DNA of 64,000 nt from the NCBI RefSeq assembly GCF_011806455.1, contig NZ_JAATOT010000001.1, positions 62,001-126,000 on the forward strand, read 5' to 3'. A program made the position numbers and the translations under genes. The notes beneath the pieces are model-generated. The model was not told the DNA's origin and ran no database searches. It saw nothing but the letters and a program-made list of their open reading frames with translations. Shown here piece after piece: positions 25,827-34,684 of the stretch. How positions within the stretch are numbered: position 1 is the first letter of the stretch; each line of letters starts with the position of its first letter. The stretch is from Celeribacter sp. HF31. Its GTDB lineage: Bacteria > Pseudomonadota > Alphaproteobacteria > Rhodobacterales > Rhodobacteraceae.

Positions 25827-26918
25827 CTAGGCGGCGCCCGTGATCTTGTTCACATGACCCATCTTGCGGCCCGCTTTGACCTCGGCTTTGCCATAGAGGT
25901 GGATCGCGACGGAGCCGTCCTTGGCGAATTCCGGGATGCGGTCGACATCGTCGCCAATGAGGTTCAGCATCTCGACATTGGAATGGCGTTTGCCATCGCC
26001 CAAGGGCCAGCCCGCTACGGCGCGAATATGCTGTTCGAACTGGTCGATGACACAGCCGTTCTGTGTCCAATGGCCGGAATTGTGCACGCGGGGCGCGATC
26101 TCGTTGACGACCAGACCGCTCGGTGTGACGAACAACTCGACGCCTATGACGCCAACATAATCCAACGCATTCAGGATCTTGGCTGCGAGTAACACCGCAT
26201 CGGTGCGCTGCGCGGGCGTCAGGCGGGCAGGGACCGTCGTGGTGTGCAGAATGCCGGATTTGTGCACGTTTTCGCCGGGATCAAAGCACGAGATATCCCC
26301 CGCCTGACCGCGCGCGGCAATCACCGAGACCTCATGGGAGAAATCGACAAAGCCTTCGAGAATGGCGGGCGCACCGGCCATATCGGCCAGCGCCTGATCG
26401 GCCTCGGGCAGATCCATGATCCGAGCCTGACCCTTGCCGTCATAGCCGAAACGACGGGTCTTCAGGATCGCGGGGGCGCCAATCTCCAGCAGAGCTTCGG
26501 CGAGATCGACATCGTCGTCCACGGCGGCGAAGGGCGCCACTTGCAGGCCCAGCTCGGAGAGGAAGTTCTTCTCGATCAGACGGTCCTGCGACACGGCCAG
26601 CGCCTTGCGGTTCGGGCGGATCGGCACGAGGGATTCGATGAGATCGAGCGCCGAGGTCGGCACGTTTTCGAACTCATAGGTCACCACATCGACGGAGGCG
26701 GCGAATTTTTTGAGCGCCTCTTCGTCCTCATAGCTGGCTTGAAAATGGTAATTCGCGACATGAGAGGCGGGGCAGTCACCGCCCGGCTCGAAGATGCAGG
26801 TTTTGAACCCGAGGCGAGACGCCGCCACAGAAAGCATCCGGCCAAGCTGACCTCCGCCGAGAATGCCGATGGTTGCATTCGGGGCAAGCGTTTGCACGTC
26901 AGTCATGGCGTCACTCAT
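25827..26918 (-). CDS. purK: N5-carboxyaminoimidazole ribonucleotide synthase
   Basis: 363 residues. An ATP-grasp enzyme that carboxylates AIR with bicarbonate in purine synthesis. It has [20 protein letters not shown] at the N-terminus, [32 protein letters not shown] (ATP loop), [14 protein letters not shown] and [15 protein letters not shown]. It follows purE and overlaps its end by eight bases from ATG 26918; ATG 26906 is an equally possible start. Together with PurE it forms the two-step bacterial route to CAIR. Confidence 0.96.
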   Translation of the reverse strand: MSDAMTDVQTLAPNATIGILGGGQLGRMLSVAASRLGFKTCIFEPGGDCPASHVANYHFQASYEDEEALKKFAASVDVVTYEFENVPTSALDLIESLVPIRPNRKALAVSQDRLIEKNFLSELGLQVAPFAAVDDDVDLAEALLEIGAPAILKTRRFGYDGKGQARIMDLPEADQALADMAGAPAILEGFVDFSHEVSVIAARGQAGDISCFDPGENVHKSGILHTTTVPARLTPAQRTDAVLLAAKILNALDYVGVIGVELFVTPSGLVVNEIAPRVHNSGHWTQNGCVIDQFEQHIRAVAGWPLGDGKRHSNVEMLNLIGDDVDRIPEFAKDGSVAIHLYGKAEVKAGRKMGHVNKITGAA

Positions 26919-27396
26919 CAATCGGTTCGTCAGGGATAGAGGCGGACAGGGCCTCGCGCCAGGCATCGAGGCGATCTGCCAAAGCGGGATCATGGATCGC
27001 CAGAATGCTAGCGGCCATCAGGCCCGCATTTGCAGCGCCCGCCTCGCCAATCGCCATGGTGGCAACCGGGAAACCTTTCGGCATCTGGACGATGGAATAG
27101 AGGCTGTCGACACCGGACAGCGCGCGGGTCTGGACCGGCACGCCGATCACCGGCACGCGGGTCTTGGAGGCCATCATGCCCGGCAAATGCGCAGCGCCAC
27201 CGGCGCCCGCGATGATCACCTTGAGACCGCGCCCGGCGGCCTCTTTGCCATAGGTCCAAAGGCGATCCGGCGTGCGGTGGGCGGAGACGATTTTCGCCTC
27301 GTAAGCCACACCCAGCTCATCCAGAATTTCCGCTGCGCGTTTCATGGTGGGCCAGTCCGACTGGCTGCCCATGATGATGCCGACTTCGACGCTCAT
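26911..27396 (-). CDS. purE: N5-carboxyaminoimidazole ribonucleotide mutase
   Basis: 161 residues starting [20 protein letters not shown]. The class I PurE signature is intact: GSQSDWPTM, the catalytic His in [16 protein letters not shown], and [24 protein letters not shown]. It moves the carboxylate from N5-CAIR to C4. It is first gene of the purEK unit. Confidence 0.97.
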   Translation of the reverse strand: MSVEVGIIMGSQSDWPTMKRAAEILDELGVAYEAKIVSAHRTPDRLWTYGKEAAGRGLKVIIAGAGGAAHLPGMMASKTRVPVIGVPVQTRALSGVDSLYSIVQMPKGFPVATMAIGEAGAANAGLMAASILAIHDPALADRLDAWREALSASIPDEPIDE

Positions 27397-27479
27397 ATGG
27401 CTGATCTCCCGGGAAAGTGTCGCTTTCCCGCCTTATAACTGAAGTGCTGCGTGACGCAACGTTTAGGCGTGGGTTTAAA

Positions 27480-27575
27480 GCGTTTCGATTTTAACTTGAT
27501 CTATCACATAAAGCCGAAACGCACGCTCTGTTTCGACATTGCACCGCGTTTCTGATCAAACCCGGAAACAGGTTT
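27480..27575. repeat. intergenic inverted-repeat element
   Basis: GCGTTTCG (27480-27487) and CGAAACGC (27515-27522) form an eight-base inverted repeat, and AAACC/GGTTT (27558-27575) a second. The 27397-27588 gap has no gene. The look is that of short intergenic palindromes known in other alphaproteobacteria; a related AGCGTTTC core occurs at 6811. Confidence 0.4.
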
Positions 27576-27588
27576 AAGCAGGAACACT

Positions 27589-27807
27589 TTAGGCAATGAT
27601 GTCGGGGGTGATTTGATCTTCGAGCAGGGCGATCCGGTCCTTGAGCGCCAGCTTTTGCTTTTTCATCCGCTGAAGCCGCAGGGCGTCGAGGTGCCCGGTT
27701 TCCTGCATCGCATCAATGGCCGCATCGAGATCGCGGTGTTCGCGTTTGAGCATTTCGAGTTTGACCCGAAGCACATCCAGATGATCCATACGGTTGGACA
27801 CGTTCAT
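27589..27807 (-). CDS. DUF465 (YdcH-like) small coiled-coil protein
   Basis: 72 residues. A short antiparallel helical hairpin of the YdcH family: MDHLDVLRVKLEMLKREHR, DLDAAIDAMQ, then LQRMKKQKLALKDRIALLED. The charge pattern and the end QITPDIIA suit the family. Function is not known for certain; such proteins are abundant and cytoplasmic. Start MNVSNRMDHL is chosen with GAGA upstream; the second Met, six codons on, is possible. It is divergent from hsp20. Confidence 0.85.
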   Translation of the reverse strand: MNVSNRMDHLDVLRVKLEMLKREHRDLDAAIDAMQETGHLDALRLQRMKKQKLALKDRIALLEDQITPDIIA

Positions 27808-27945
27808 CGCGTTGTCTCTGTCATTGTTTGCAATGGACCTGACAGACTCAGCATGCGCGCGGCCCGACAGGTCCCCTGAGCTTAGCCGCAAAGTCGAAAA
27901 ACTCAAAGCGTTCTGAACGCTCTCGTTTGGCGCAACGTAAGGGCA

Positions 27946-27974
27946 CTTGAACCCCAGGGGTCTGTTGCCCATAT
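27946..27974 (+). promoter_or_regulatory. RpoH-type promoter for hsp20
   Basis: CTTG at 27946-27949, 18 bases, CCCATAT at 27968-27974. It matches the alphaproteobacterial sigma-32 form and sits 67 bases before the small heat-shock gene, an expected RpoH target. Confidence 0.75.
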
Positions 27975-28041
27975 CATATAGAAAGGGTTGCCGGTTTCGG
28001 GACCCAAGACACAACACAGTCGCTTCGAAAAGGACGTGTAG

Positions 28042-28455
28042 ATGACGAAAGTGAGTTTTGGCGCCCATCCTTTCCTTCTGGGGTTCGATCAGTTGGAACG
28101 TCTGGTGGAGCGCACGGCGAAGACCGACGCCGGGGGCTATCCGCCCTATAACATTGAACAATCCTCGGCGAACGAATACCGCATCACGCTGGCCGTCGCG
28201 GGGTTTTCCGAGGGCGATCTGGCGATCACGCTCGAAGACCGGCAATTGGTCGTGCGTGGACGGATGCCGGAGGAGACCGGCGAACGCGTCTTTTTGCATC
28301 GTGGCATCGCCGGGCGACAATTTCAGCGCTCTTTCGTGCTGGCCGACGGGGTCGAGGTCAGCGGCGCGTCGATGGAAAACGGTTTGTTGCACATCGACCT
28401 GACCCGCGCGGAACCCGAAACCGTCGTGCAAACCATCCAGATCAGGAAAGGATAA
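28042..28455 (+). CDS. small heat-shock protein, Hsp20/IbpA family
   Basis: 137 residues with a central alpha-crystallin domain. It starts MTKVSFGAHPFLLGFDQLER. YPPYNIEQSSANEYRITLAV is the IbpA-type entry to the domain, and the A-x-x-x-N-G-x-L signature is ASMENGLLHIDL. It ends with a short tail, QTIQIRKG, containing an I-x-I-type motif. It holds unfolding proteins in a refoldable state for DnaK. It is followed three bases later by the DUF1150 gene, a common pairing. Confidence 0.93.
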   Translation: MTKVSFGAHPFLLGFDQLERLVERTAKTDAGGYPPYNIEQSSANEYRITLAVAGFSEGDLAITLEDRQLVVRGRMPEETGERVFLHRGIAGRQFQRSFVLADGVEVSGASMENGLLHIDLTRAEPETVVQTIQIRKG

Positions 28456-28458
28456 GAC

Positions 28459-28698
28459 ATGAACACGCGCTATCCGAATTTGCCGTTTGGAGAAGAGACT
28501 CAGGAGGTCAAAATCGCCTATGTGCGCCCGGTCGCCGTCTCTGAGCTGCCCGAAGAGGTGCAGGATCAGGTCGAAGGGCTGGATCACATCTATTCCGTCA
28601 ATGACGCGGAGGGCACGCGGTTGGCACTGGTGGCCAATCTGCCTCTGGCCTTTGCGATTGCCCGCGAACATGATTTCGCGCCGGTGAACGTGCATTGA
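28459..28698 (+). CDS. DUF1150 family protein
   Basis: 79 residues starting MNTRYPNLPFGEETQEV. The conserved block VKIAYVRPVAVSELPEEVQ and the end LAFAIAREHDFAPVNVH identify DUF1150. It is usually found directly after a small heat-shock gene in alphaproteobacteria, as here, which suggests a linked stress function; none is proven. It shares the hsp20 promoter and the terminator at 28749. Confidence 0.88.
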   Translation: MNTRYPNLPFGEETQEVKIAYVRPVAVSELPEEVQDQVEGLDHIYSVNDAEGTRLALVANLPLAFAIAREHDFAPVNVH

Positions 28699-28748
28699 TG
28701 TGACAATCTCGGGCGTGATCTGCGCCCAAAGAGATGTCTCTTTGTTTG

Positions 28749-28779
28749 AGAGCGGTTCCGATGGGGCCGCTCTTTTTCT
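28749..28779 (+). terminator. terminator of hsp20-DUF1150
   Basis: AGAGCGG and CCGCTCT pair across an 11-base loop, followed by a T-rich run. Confidence 0.85.
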
Positions 28780-28950
28780 TTGCGGGGTATGGCCGTGTCC
28801 CTCAATGGGCCCGTTTTCAGACTAAACTCAGGTTATAGAGCGGTGTTTTCCACCCTGAACGCATTTGCACCGGGGCGGGGGCGGGCCTAGGTCTCGGTCA
28901 TCGATCCCAAGGGGCCAAAGCCCCGAATGCCAGCCAGAAAGCGAGAGACG

Positions 28951-29457
28951 ATGAATACTTCGGTGAAAACTCCGGTGAAAATCTCCCAATCCTACAGCGG
29001 GCTGCAAAAGCTCCTGCACTGGGCGGTGGTGCTGACCTTTGCTTTTAATTACGTGGTCTCCGACGGCATGGGCCGGGCGCTGCGGACATTTCTTGAAACC
29101 GGGGCGAACGACAATTTGACCGCCCAACTGCACGTCATCGTCGGTGTCGCGACGCTGGTGCTGATGCTCCTGCGCCTTGTGGTGCGGCTGATCCAGGGGG
29201 CGCCTGCGCTGCCGCCCGCACCGCATCCGCTGATGGAAAAGGCCGCCCATGGGGTGCATTGGCTGCTCTATGCCGCGATGATCGCGACGCCTGCGGCAGG
29301 GGGCGCGGCCTGGTTCCTTGGGCTCCATGAGGCGGGCGACGTGCATGAGGTGCTGGTGAACCTGACATTGTTCCTCATCTTCGCCCATGTTGCGGCGGCG
29401 CTGTATCACCAGTTCATTCTGAAAGATAACCTATTGAAACGTATGGCGCCGCACTGA
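28951..29457 (+). CDS. cytochrome b561-type membrane protein
   Basis: 168 residues, four membrane helices. Heme-ligand histidines are placed as in bacterial cytochrome b561: LQKLLHWAVVLTFAFNYV (helix 1), LHVIVGVATLVLMLLRLVVR (helix 2), KAAHGVHWLLYAAMIATP (helix 3) and LFLIFAHVAAALYHQFIL (helix 4). It likely passes electrons in the inner membrane, for example superoxide to quinone as shown for E. coli CybB. Start 28951 has GAGAG upstream; an earlier in-frame ATG at 28927 lacks one. Confidence 0.9.
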   Translation: MNTSVKTPVKISQSYSGLQKLLHWAVVLTFAFNYVVSDGMGRALRTFLETGANDNLTAQLHVIVGVATLVLMLLRLVVRLIQGAPALPPAPHPLMEKAAHGVHWLLYAAMIATPAAGGAAWFLGLHEAGDVHEVLVNLTLFLIFAHVAAALYHQFILKDNLLKRMAPH

Positions 29458-29476
29458 GATCCCGTGCAGCGCAACG

Positions 29477-29510
29477 AAAAAGCCCCGACCACATGGCCGG
29501 GGCTTTTTTT
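29477..29510. terminator. bidirectional terminator between cytochrome b561 and the sulfate activation gene
   Basis: AAAAAGCCCCG and CGGGGCTTTTT form an 11-pair stem with T runs on both strands, so it can end both convergent genes. Confidence 0.9.
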
Positions 29511-29532
29511 GAGTCTGGAGGTCTTAACCGGC

Positions 29533-31245
29533 TTAATGCGCGGCTATCAGGCCCATGCTTTCGAGTTTCAGAATGACCTGATGGGCGCAGTTGTCCACAT
29601 CATGACCTTCGGTCTCGACACGCAGCTCCGGGTTCTCAGGCACATCGTAAGGATCGGAGATGCCGGTGAATTCCTTAATCTTGCCTTCGCGCGCGAGCTT
29701 GTAGAGCCCTTTGCGATCCCGCTTTTCGCATTCCTCGATGGAGGTGGCGACGTGCACTTCGACAAAGGCGCCAAAGTTTTCGACATCCTCACGCACCGCA
29801 CGACGGGTGGTCGCATAGGGCGCGATCGGCGCACAGATGGCGATGCCGCCGTTCTTGGTGATCTCGGACGCCACGTAACCGATGCGGCGGATGTTGAGAT
29901 CGCGGTGCTCTTTCGAAAAGCCCAGCTCGGAGGACAGGTTTTTACGCACGATGTCACCATCGAGGAGCGTCACCGGACGGCCACCCATCTCCATCAGTTT
30001 GACCATCAGAGCGTTCGCAATGGTGGATTTGCCGGAGCCGGAGAAACCGGTGAAGAACACGGTGAACCCCTGTTTGGAGCGCGGCGGTTTGGTGCGGCGC
30101 AGCTCTTTCACCACCTCGGGGAAGGAGAACCACTCGGGGATCTCAAGACCTTCGGCCAGACGGCGACGCAGTTCGGTGCCGGAAATGTTGAGGATGGTGA
30201 TCTTATCCTTGTCCTCGATCTCGTCGATGGCTTCGTATTGCGCCCGTTCCTGAACCCAAACCATGTGTTTGAAGTCCACCATCTCGATGCCCATTTCTTC
30301 CTGGTGCTTGCGGAACAGGTCCTGTGCATCATAGGGGCCGTAGAAATCTTCGCCCTTGGAGTTGGACCCCGGACCGGCGTGGTCGCGGCCGACGATGAAG
30401 TGGGAGCAGCCGTAGTTTTTACGGATCAGACCATGCCACACGGCCTCACGCGGGCCCGCCATACGCATGGCGAGCGGCAGGAGGCTCATGGTGGTGGTGG
30501 ACTGCGGGTATTTGTCGAGCACGGCCTCGTAGCAGCGCACGCGGGTGAAGTGGTCCACATCGCCCGGCTTGGTCATGCCGACGACCGGATGGATCAAAAG
30601 GTTGGCCTGCGCTTCTTTCGCGGCGCGGAAGGTCAGTTCCTGGTGCGCGCGGTGCAGCGGGTTGCGGGTCTGGAAGGCCACGACGCGGCGCCAGCCCAGT
30701 TTGCGGAAATAGGCGCGCAGCTCGTTGGGCGTGTCGCGACGGGCGCGGAAATCGTAATGCACCGGCTGTTGGATGCCGGTGATCGGACCGCCGAGGTAGA
30801 CCTTGCCCGCCGTGTTGTGCAGGTAGTTGACCGCCGGGTGTTTGTCGTCATCGGCGCCAAAAACTTTCTCGGCTTCGAGCGATTTGTTCGGCACCCAATT
30901 GTCGGTGACAGTCATGGTGGCGAGGATCACACCCTCTTGGTCACGCAGTGCGATGTCCTGACCCTCTTTGAGGGAGGCGGCGAAGTCTTCGGACACATCG
31001 AGCGTGATCGGCATCGGCCAGAGCGAGCCGTCCGCGAGGCGCATGTCATTGACGACGCCATTGTAATCCTCTTCCGAGAGGAAGCCTTTGAGCGGGTTGA
31101 ACCCGCCGTTCATCAGCAATTCGAGATCGCAAATCTGACGCGGGGAGAGGTCCCAGCTGACGAGGTCCGCTGCCTCGACCTTGAGTTTCTGTGCGCTTTC
31201 GTAAGAGACGTAAAGCTCGGGGATCGGGGCAAGATTTTCGGCCAT
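29533..31245 (-). CDS. bifunctional sulfate adenylyltransferase / adenylylsulfate kinase
   Basis: 570 residues from ATG 31245. The N-terminal ~390 residues are ATP sulfurylase with VAFQTRNPLHRAHQELTFRA (HxxH nucleotide motif) and HFIVGRDHAGPGSNS. The C-terminal ~180 are APS kinase with FTGFSGSGKSTIANAL (P-loop) and the DGD motif in LLDGDIVRKNL. The fusion turns sulfate into PAPS, feeding cysteine synthesis and sulfation. Homologues begin at MAENLAPIPELYVSYES, favouring 31245. However, an in-frame ATG at 31308 has a perfect AGGAG, giving a possible 21-residue Cys-containing extension (see the leader feature). Confidence 0.95.
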   Translation of the reverse strand: MAENLAPIPELYVSYESAQKLKVEAADLVSWDLSPRQICDLELLMNGGFNPLKGFLSEEDYNGVVNDMRLADGSLWPMPITLDVSEDFAASLKEGQDIALRDQEGVILATMTVTDNWVPNKSLEAEKVFGADDDKHPAVNYLHNTAGKVYLGGPITGIQQPVHYDFRARRDTPNELRAYFRKLGWRRVVAFQTRNPLHRAHQELTFRAAKEAQANLLIHPVVGMTKPGDVDHFTRVRCYEAVLDKYPQSTTTMSLLPLAMRMAGPREAVWHGLIRKNYGCSHFIVGRDHAGPGSNSKGEDFYGPYDAQDLFRKHQEEMGIEMVDFKHMVWVQERAQYEAIDEIEDKDKITILNISGTELRRRLAEGLEIPEWFSFPEVVKELRRTKPPRSKQGFTVFFTGFSGSGKSTIANALMVKLMEMGGRPVTLLDGDIVRKNLSSELGFSKEHRDLNIRRIGYVASEITKNGGIAICAPIAPYATTRRAVREDVENFGAFVEVHVATSIEECEKRDRKGLYKLAREGKIKEFTGISDPYDVPENPELRVETEGHDVDNCAHQVILKLESMGLIAAH

Positions 31246-31289
31246 GCAAATCGCCTTTTTGTGGCAGGAACGGTTCAACGATGTAAACA

Positions 31290-31330
31290 CGATGCTGCAA
31301 AGCGGCATCGCACTCCTGTCGGAGTAGCCT
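31290..31330 (-). promoter_or_regulatory. structured leader of the sulfate activation gene
   Basis: Read on the minus strand, ACTCC-GACA-GGAGT is a hairpin that contains the ribosome site AGGAG. Next, CGATGC...GCATCG is a second hairpin over the upstream in-frame ATG (31308). Both would hide translation signals. The in-frame leader has Cys codons at positions 4, 15 and 21. Regulation by sulfur supply is a guess. Confidence 0.35.
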
Positions 31331-31375
31331 TTTTTAACGAGTCAATTCAACACTGGTGGCGCTGCCGAAACAAAA

Positions 31376-31400
31376 ATGAGGCCCGTGGGCCTCACTTTTT
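31376..31400. terminator. terminator between trxB and the sulfate gene
   Basis: TGAGGCCC and GGGCCTCA form an eight-pair stem. T5 follows on the minus strand (end of trxB) and T6 on the plus strand. Confidence 0.8.
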
Positions 31401-31465
31401 TCAGCTATCAAGAACTCTGTTCGTCCAATTGCGACAAAACTGGTCCTTTGTTTCGCCATAGGGGC

Positions 31466-32410
31466 TTATTCTTGTGCAGCCAGCCAATGTTCCGCGTCCA
31501 AAGCCGCCATACAGCCCATGCCCGCCGAGGTCACAGCCTGACGATATTTGTGATCCGTCAGATCGCCCGCGGCAAAAATGCCTGGGATGGAGGTCTCGGT
31601 GGTGCCGGGATTGACCTTGACGTAGCCGCCGTGGTGCATCTCGACCTTGTCCTTCACCAGCTCGGTCGCGGGCGCGTGGCCGATGGCGATGAACACGCCT
31701 TTGGCGGCAATGTCGGTGATCTCGCCGGTCTTGACGTTTTTCACTTTCACGCCGTTCACGCCCTTCATCGGCGCCTCGTCACCGTAGACCTCGACCAGTT
31801 CGCTGTCCCAGAGCGGATGAATCTTTTCGTTCTTCATCAAACGGTCGATCAGGATCTTCTCGGCCCGCAATTCATCGCGGCGGTGGATCAGCGTCACTTT
31901 CGAGGCAAAGTTGGTCAGGAACAAAGCTTCTTCGACCGCCGTGTTGCCGCCGCCGACCACAACGATTTCCATATTGCGGTAAAAGAACCCGTCACAGGTC
32001 GCACAGGCCGAAACGCCATAGCCCTTGAAGGCTTCCTCGGTCGGCAGGTTCAGCCATTTCGCCCGCGCACCGGTGGCAAGGATCACCGCATCCGCCGTGT
32101 AGATCGTGCCGCTGTCGCCTTTGGCCACAAAGGGCCGACTGTCGGTGTCCAACTCGACGATCAGGTCAGAGATGATCTCGGTGCCCATCGCGCGGGCGTG
32201 CTCTTCCATCTTCACCATCAACTCTGGGCCCTGCACCTCGGTGAAGCCCGGAAAGTTTTCGACCTCGGTCGTGGTGGTCAATTGCCCGCCCGGCTCCATG
32301 CCCTGCACAAGGATCGGAGACAGCATCGCGCGCGCCGCATAGACGCCCGCCGTGTAGCCCGCAGGACCCGAGCCTATGATCAGAACTTTGGTATGTTTCG
32401 TGTCCGCCAT
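31466..32410 (-). CDS. trxB: thioredoxin-disulfide reductase
   Basis: 314 residues. A FAD enzyme that reduces thioredoxin with NADPH. FAD loop [18 protein letters not shown], redox-active CATC in [20 protein letters not shown] loop [16 protein letters not shown] and the end motif [20 protein letters not shown] are all intact. A heat-shock-type promoter lies upstream on the same strand. It is divergent from an Lrp-type regulator. Confidence 0.98.
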   Translation of the reverse strand: MADTKHTKVLIIGSGPAGYTAGVYAARAMLSPILVQGMEPGGQLTTTTEVENFPGFTEVQGPELMVKMEEHARAMGTEIISDLIVELDTDSRPFVAKGDSGTIYTADAVILATGARAKWLNLPTEEAFKGYGVSACATCDGFFYRNMEIVVVGGGNTAVEEALFLTNFASKVTLIHRRDELRAEKILIDRLMKNEKIHPLWDSELVEVYGDEAPMKGVNGVKVKNVKTGEITDIAAKGVFIAIGHAPATELVKDKVEMHHGGYVKVNPGTTETSIPGIFAAGDLTDHKYRQAVTSAGMGCMAALDAEHWLAAQE

Positions 32411-32451
32411 GATCCGGGACCCTTTTCATGTTGTCTTTTATGTCGGCACCG

Positions 32452-32480
32452 ATATAGACACGCGGCTCCCGCTTATCAAA
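32452..32480 (-). promoter_or_regulatory. probable RpoH-type promoter for trxB
   Basis: On the minus strand, TTTG (32480-32477), 18 bases, TCTATAT (32458-32452). Same geometry as the hsp20 promoter, with the first base of each element changed. It lies 42 bases before the trxB start. Confidence 0.5.
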
Positions 32481-32658
32481 CCCCCCTGTGCTGCACAGCG
32501 GTGGTGAAAAAATAAGCGCGGATTGGCGCAAGGCGCTGCGCGTATGCGAAATGCTCTTGAAACTTTCTTGCCAAAATGAGAAAGAATGTTGCGCGCAGAG
32601 ACCGCTTTGCGCATTTGTTGGAATTTACGCCGCTTTGGCCAAGGCTTCGGGAAAACAG

Positions 32659-33159
32659 ATGCCCTCTCATAAACTCGACGAGATCGATCGCAAAATTTTG
32701 GCCGAACTGCAGGCAGACGGCCGCATGACCAACGTGGAACTGGCGAAACGCGTCGGCATTTCCGCGCCGCCGTGCCTGCGTCGGGTGCGCACTTTGGAAG
32801 AGAGCGGCTATATCAAGGGCTATCACGCCGTGGTCGATGCCCGCGCGCTGAACTTTGAGGTGCAGGTCTTTGCCATGGTCGGTCTGCAAAGCCAGGCCGA
32901 GGTCGATCTGTCGAAATTCGAAGCGAAATGTCAGGACTGGCCGCTGGTGCGCGAATGCCACATGCTGAACGGCGAGGTTGATTTCATCCTCAAATGCGTG
33001 GCGCCGGACCTCTCGACCTTCCAGAGCTTTCTGACCGGCGAGTTGCTGTCGACGGAGAATGTCGCAAGCGTGAAGACATCGCTGGTGATCCGGGGCGCGA
33101 AAGACGAGCCGGGAGTGCCCTTTGAAGTGCTCGAAGCGCGCTTGGCCCAGAATGCTTGA
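32659..33159 (+). CDS. Lrp/AsnC family transcriptional regulator
   Basis: 166 residues from ATG 32659. N-terminal helix-turn-helix: LDEIDRKILAELQADGRMTN, VELAKRVGISAPPCLRRVRT. The C-terminal RAM (ACT-like) effector domain is VFAMVGLQSQAEVDLSKFEA to DFILKCVAPDLSTFQSFL. Lrp proteins sense amino acids and act as octamers. It is divergent from trxB, so it may control trxB or itself. The frame is open upstream, but the extra residues are not family-like. The sequence is complete. Confidence 0.93.
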   Translation: MPSHKLDEIDRKILAELQADGRMTNVELAKRVGISAPPCLRRVRTLEESGYIKGYHAVVDARALNFEVQVFAMVGLQSQAEVDLSKFEAKCQDWPLVRECHMLNGEVDFILKCVAPDLSTFQSFLTGELLSTENVASVKTSLVIRGAKDEPGVPFEVLEARLAQNA

Positions 33160-33204
33160 GGTCTACGCCTAAAGTGAAGGCCTAACATCAGGTTTCAAAT
33201 ATAA

Positions 33205-33237
33205 AAAACGGCCCGCCTTCTGGCTGGGCCGTTTTTC
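33205..33237 (+). terminator. terminator of the Lrp gene
   Basis: AAAACGGCCC and GGGCCGTTTT form a 10-pair stem followed by T; it lies between convergent genes. Confidence 0.88.
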
Positions 33238-33280
33238 GTGGAAGACCGATGGAGGGACAGGTCATCGGTCGGCTGAAATC

Positions 33281-34159
33281 CTACCGGAACGTCAGTTCCA
33301 GCATATCCGTGGGCGTCAAGCGCAGCTGTGCCATCGCGCCGAAATCGCCCAAGCCGTCGAGATGCGGGAACAGCGCCATGAATCGCCCACGCAGATCGCC
33401 CTGCAACTGACCGGCGGCCGCGGTGCCCGGATGATAGCTCTCAAGCTCGACACCGTTGACGCGCAAGAGGCTATGGCGGGCAAGACCGATGTGATAGCTG
33501 CGCACCGAGGAGATCGGCGTCACCTCGATCACGGACATGCCATCGACGAGGCTTGGCACCGGGGCCATCGCCTGCGAGGTGCCATAGGTGGCTTTCAACG
33601 CATCCGCGCGCAGCAGCGACCGCGCACCGGCGCCCAACATCAGATCGGGGGCAGGACGGCCCAGTCCGAAAGCATCCGCCATGACGCGATAGAGCCTCTC
33701 GGGCTTGGCCTCCGGGCTGCGTGTGCCTTTCGGGTCCAACATCATTGCGCCGATCCAGTCGACGCGTTGCACCCCATTGTCCACGGTTTCGATCAGATCG
33801 CCCGGCAAGAGATCCTCAATGGCGACGGGGCCCTGCGGCGTCGGGATCAAGGCGCCACGGGCAAAGGCGTTGAACGCCGCCTCGAAAAGCGGCAGGGCCG
33901 GGGCGCTGAGCGTGTCGTCGCGGATGTCACCATTGGGCGCACGCCAGAGGATTTCATAGCGGCGCAGCGTGTAGGCGGGGCGTGCAGTGGGACGGTCCGG
34001 CTGATGATCTGCCAGCCGATCCATCGGACGCATCCGACGCACGGTCCAGGCGGTTTGCACCTGCGGGCTGGCCGGAACATAGGCGCGCGCCGCACCGTTC
34101 CGGCGAAGAGACTCGGGGCTCTGAGTGAGTGCTTGCGGGCCGGAATGGGGCTGCGACAT
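33281..34159 (-). CDS. Hint-domain protein 1, lacking the N-terminal cysteine nucleophile
   Basis: 292 residues. A long basic, proline-rich N-terminal region (MSQPHSGPQALTQSPESLRR) is followed by a Hint_2-type domain: GALIPTPQGPVAIEDLLPGD, GVQRVDWIGAMML, GARSLLRADALKATYG and ISSVRSYHIGLARHSLLRVNG. The position normally held by Cys (as in CFAAG of the paralogue at 57158) is Ala here (NAFARGAL), so self-cleavage is unlikely. Hint proteins are frequent and often exported in Rhodobacteraceae, with function mostly unknown. Start 34159 has GAGG; an 18-codon upstream extension is disfavoured. Confidence 0.8.
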   Translation of the reverse strand: MSQPHSGPQALTQSPESLRRNGAARAYVPASPQVQTAWTVRRMRPMDRLADHQPDRPTARPAYTLRRYEILWRAPNGDIRDDTLSAPALPLFEAAFNAFARGALIPTPQGPVAIEDLLPGDLIETVDNGVQRVDWIGAMMLDPKGTRSPEAKPERLYRVMADAFGLGRPAPDLMLGAGARSLLRADALKATYGTSQAMAPVPSLVDGMSVIEVTPISSVRSYHIGLARHSLLRVNGVELESYHPGTAAAGQLQGDLRGRFMALFPHLDGLGDFGAMAQLRLTPTDMLELTFR

Positions 34160-34365
34160 GAAACGCCTCGTGACTGTGTCGGCCCCCACCGAGAACAGTG
34201 GGTCTTTGATCACAGAAAACGAGGTGGATTGTCAAAAATTTTATCGAATTACGGTTAAGGGCGGAACCAGTCTGCGGCTCTGCTCCGGCTTTGTTTCCGC
34301 ATTTCGGCGAAGTCCGCCGCTTTTGTGGCGCGCTCGCGGGGCGAGAGGCGCGTGTCTCGAATCGT

Positions 34366-34527
34366 TCAGGCAGAGGCGCGCAGGGAAAGCTTGGTCGCCG
34401 GGGCAGATTTCTTGGCGATGAAAGCGTCACGTCGTGCGCCACGGCTCCAGGGCATCTCCACCTCGGTCTTTTTTGCCTCAGCGATCATGGATGTCATCCA
34501 ACGGCGGTTTTTCATGGCTGCTTTCAT
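34366..34527 (-). CDS. small basic protein, 53 aa
   Basis: It starts MKAAMKNRRWMTSMIAEAKK and continues with TEVEMPWSRGARRDAFIAKK. It is very rich in Lys and Arg with a short helical core, suggesting nucleic acid or ribosome binding. GAGAG precedes the ATG. No family name can be given. It is read as a real gene on composition and ribosome site; the longer open frame upstream to 34932 looks non-coding. 34160-34365 shows no gene. Confidence 0.5.
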   Translation of the reverse strand: MKAAMKNRRWMTSMIAEAKKTEVEMPWSRGARRDAFIAKKSAPATKLSLRASA

Positions 34528-34684
34528 GGGACTGCTCTCACATTTCCTGCACTGTTTCGGTGCCTGTTTCTGACTTGAGAACAACATGCCCCGGGCCTTC
34601 GGCGAAAATACGGCGACTGGGGTGAAAAACTGACGGGGTCTGGGGCCGATTTTTTTGGGAATTTTGGGGAGGGCGCTCAGGGGC

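Noticed and set aside
29464..31461. Long open frame antisense to the sulfate activation gene
   Set aside because: His/Arg/Val-rich shadow composition, and it runs through a terminator hairpin.
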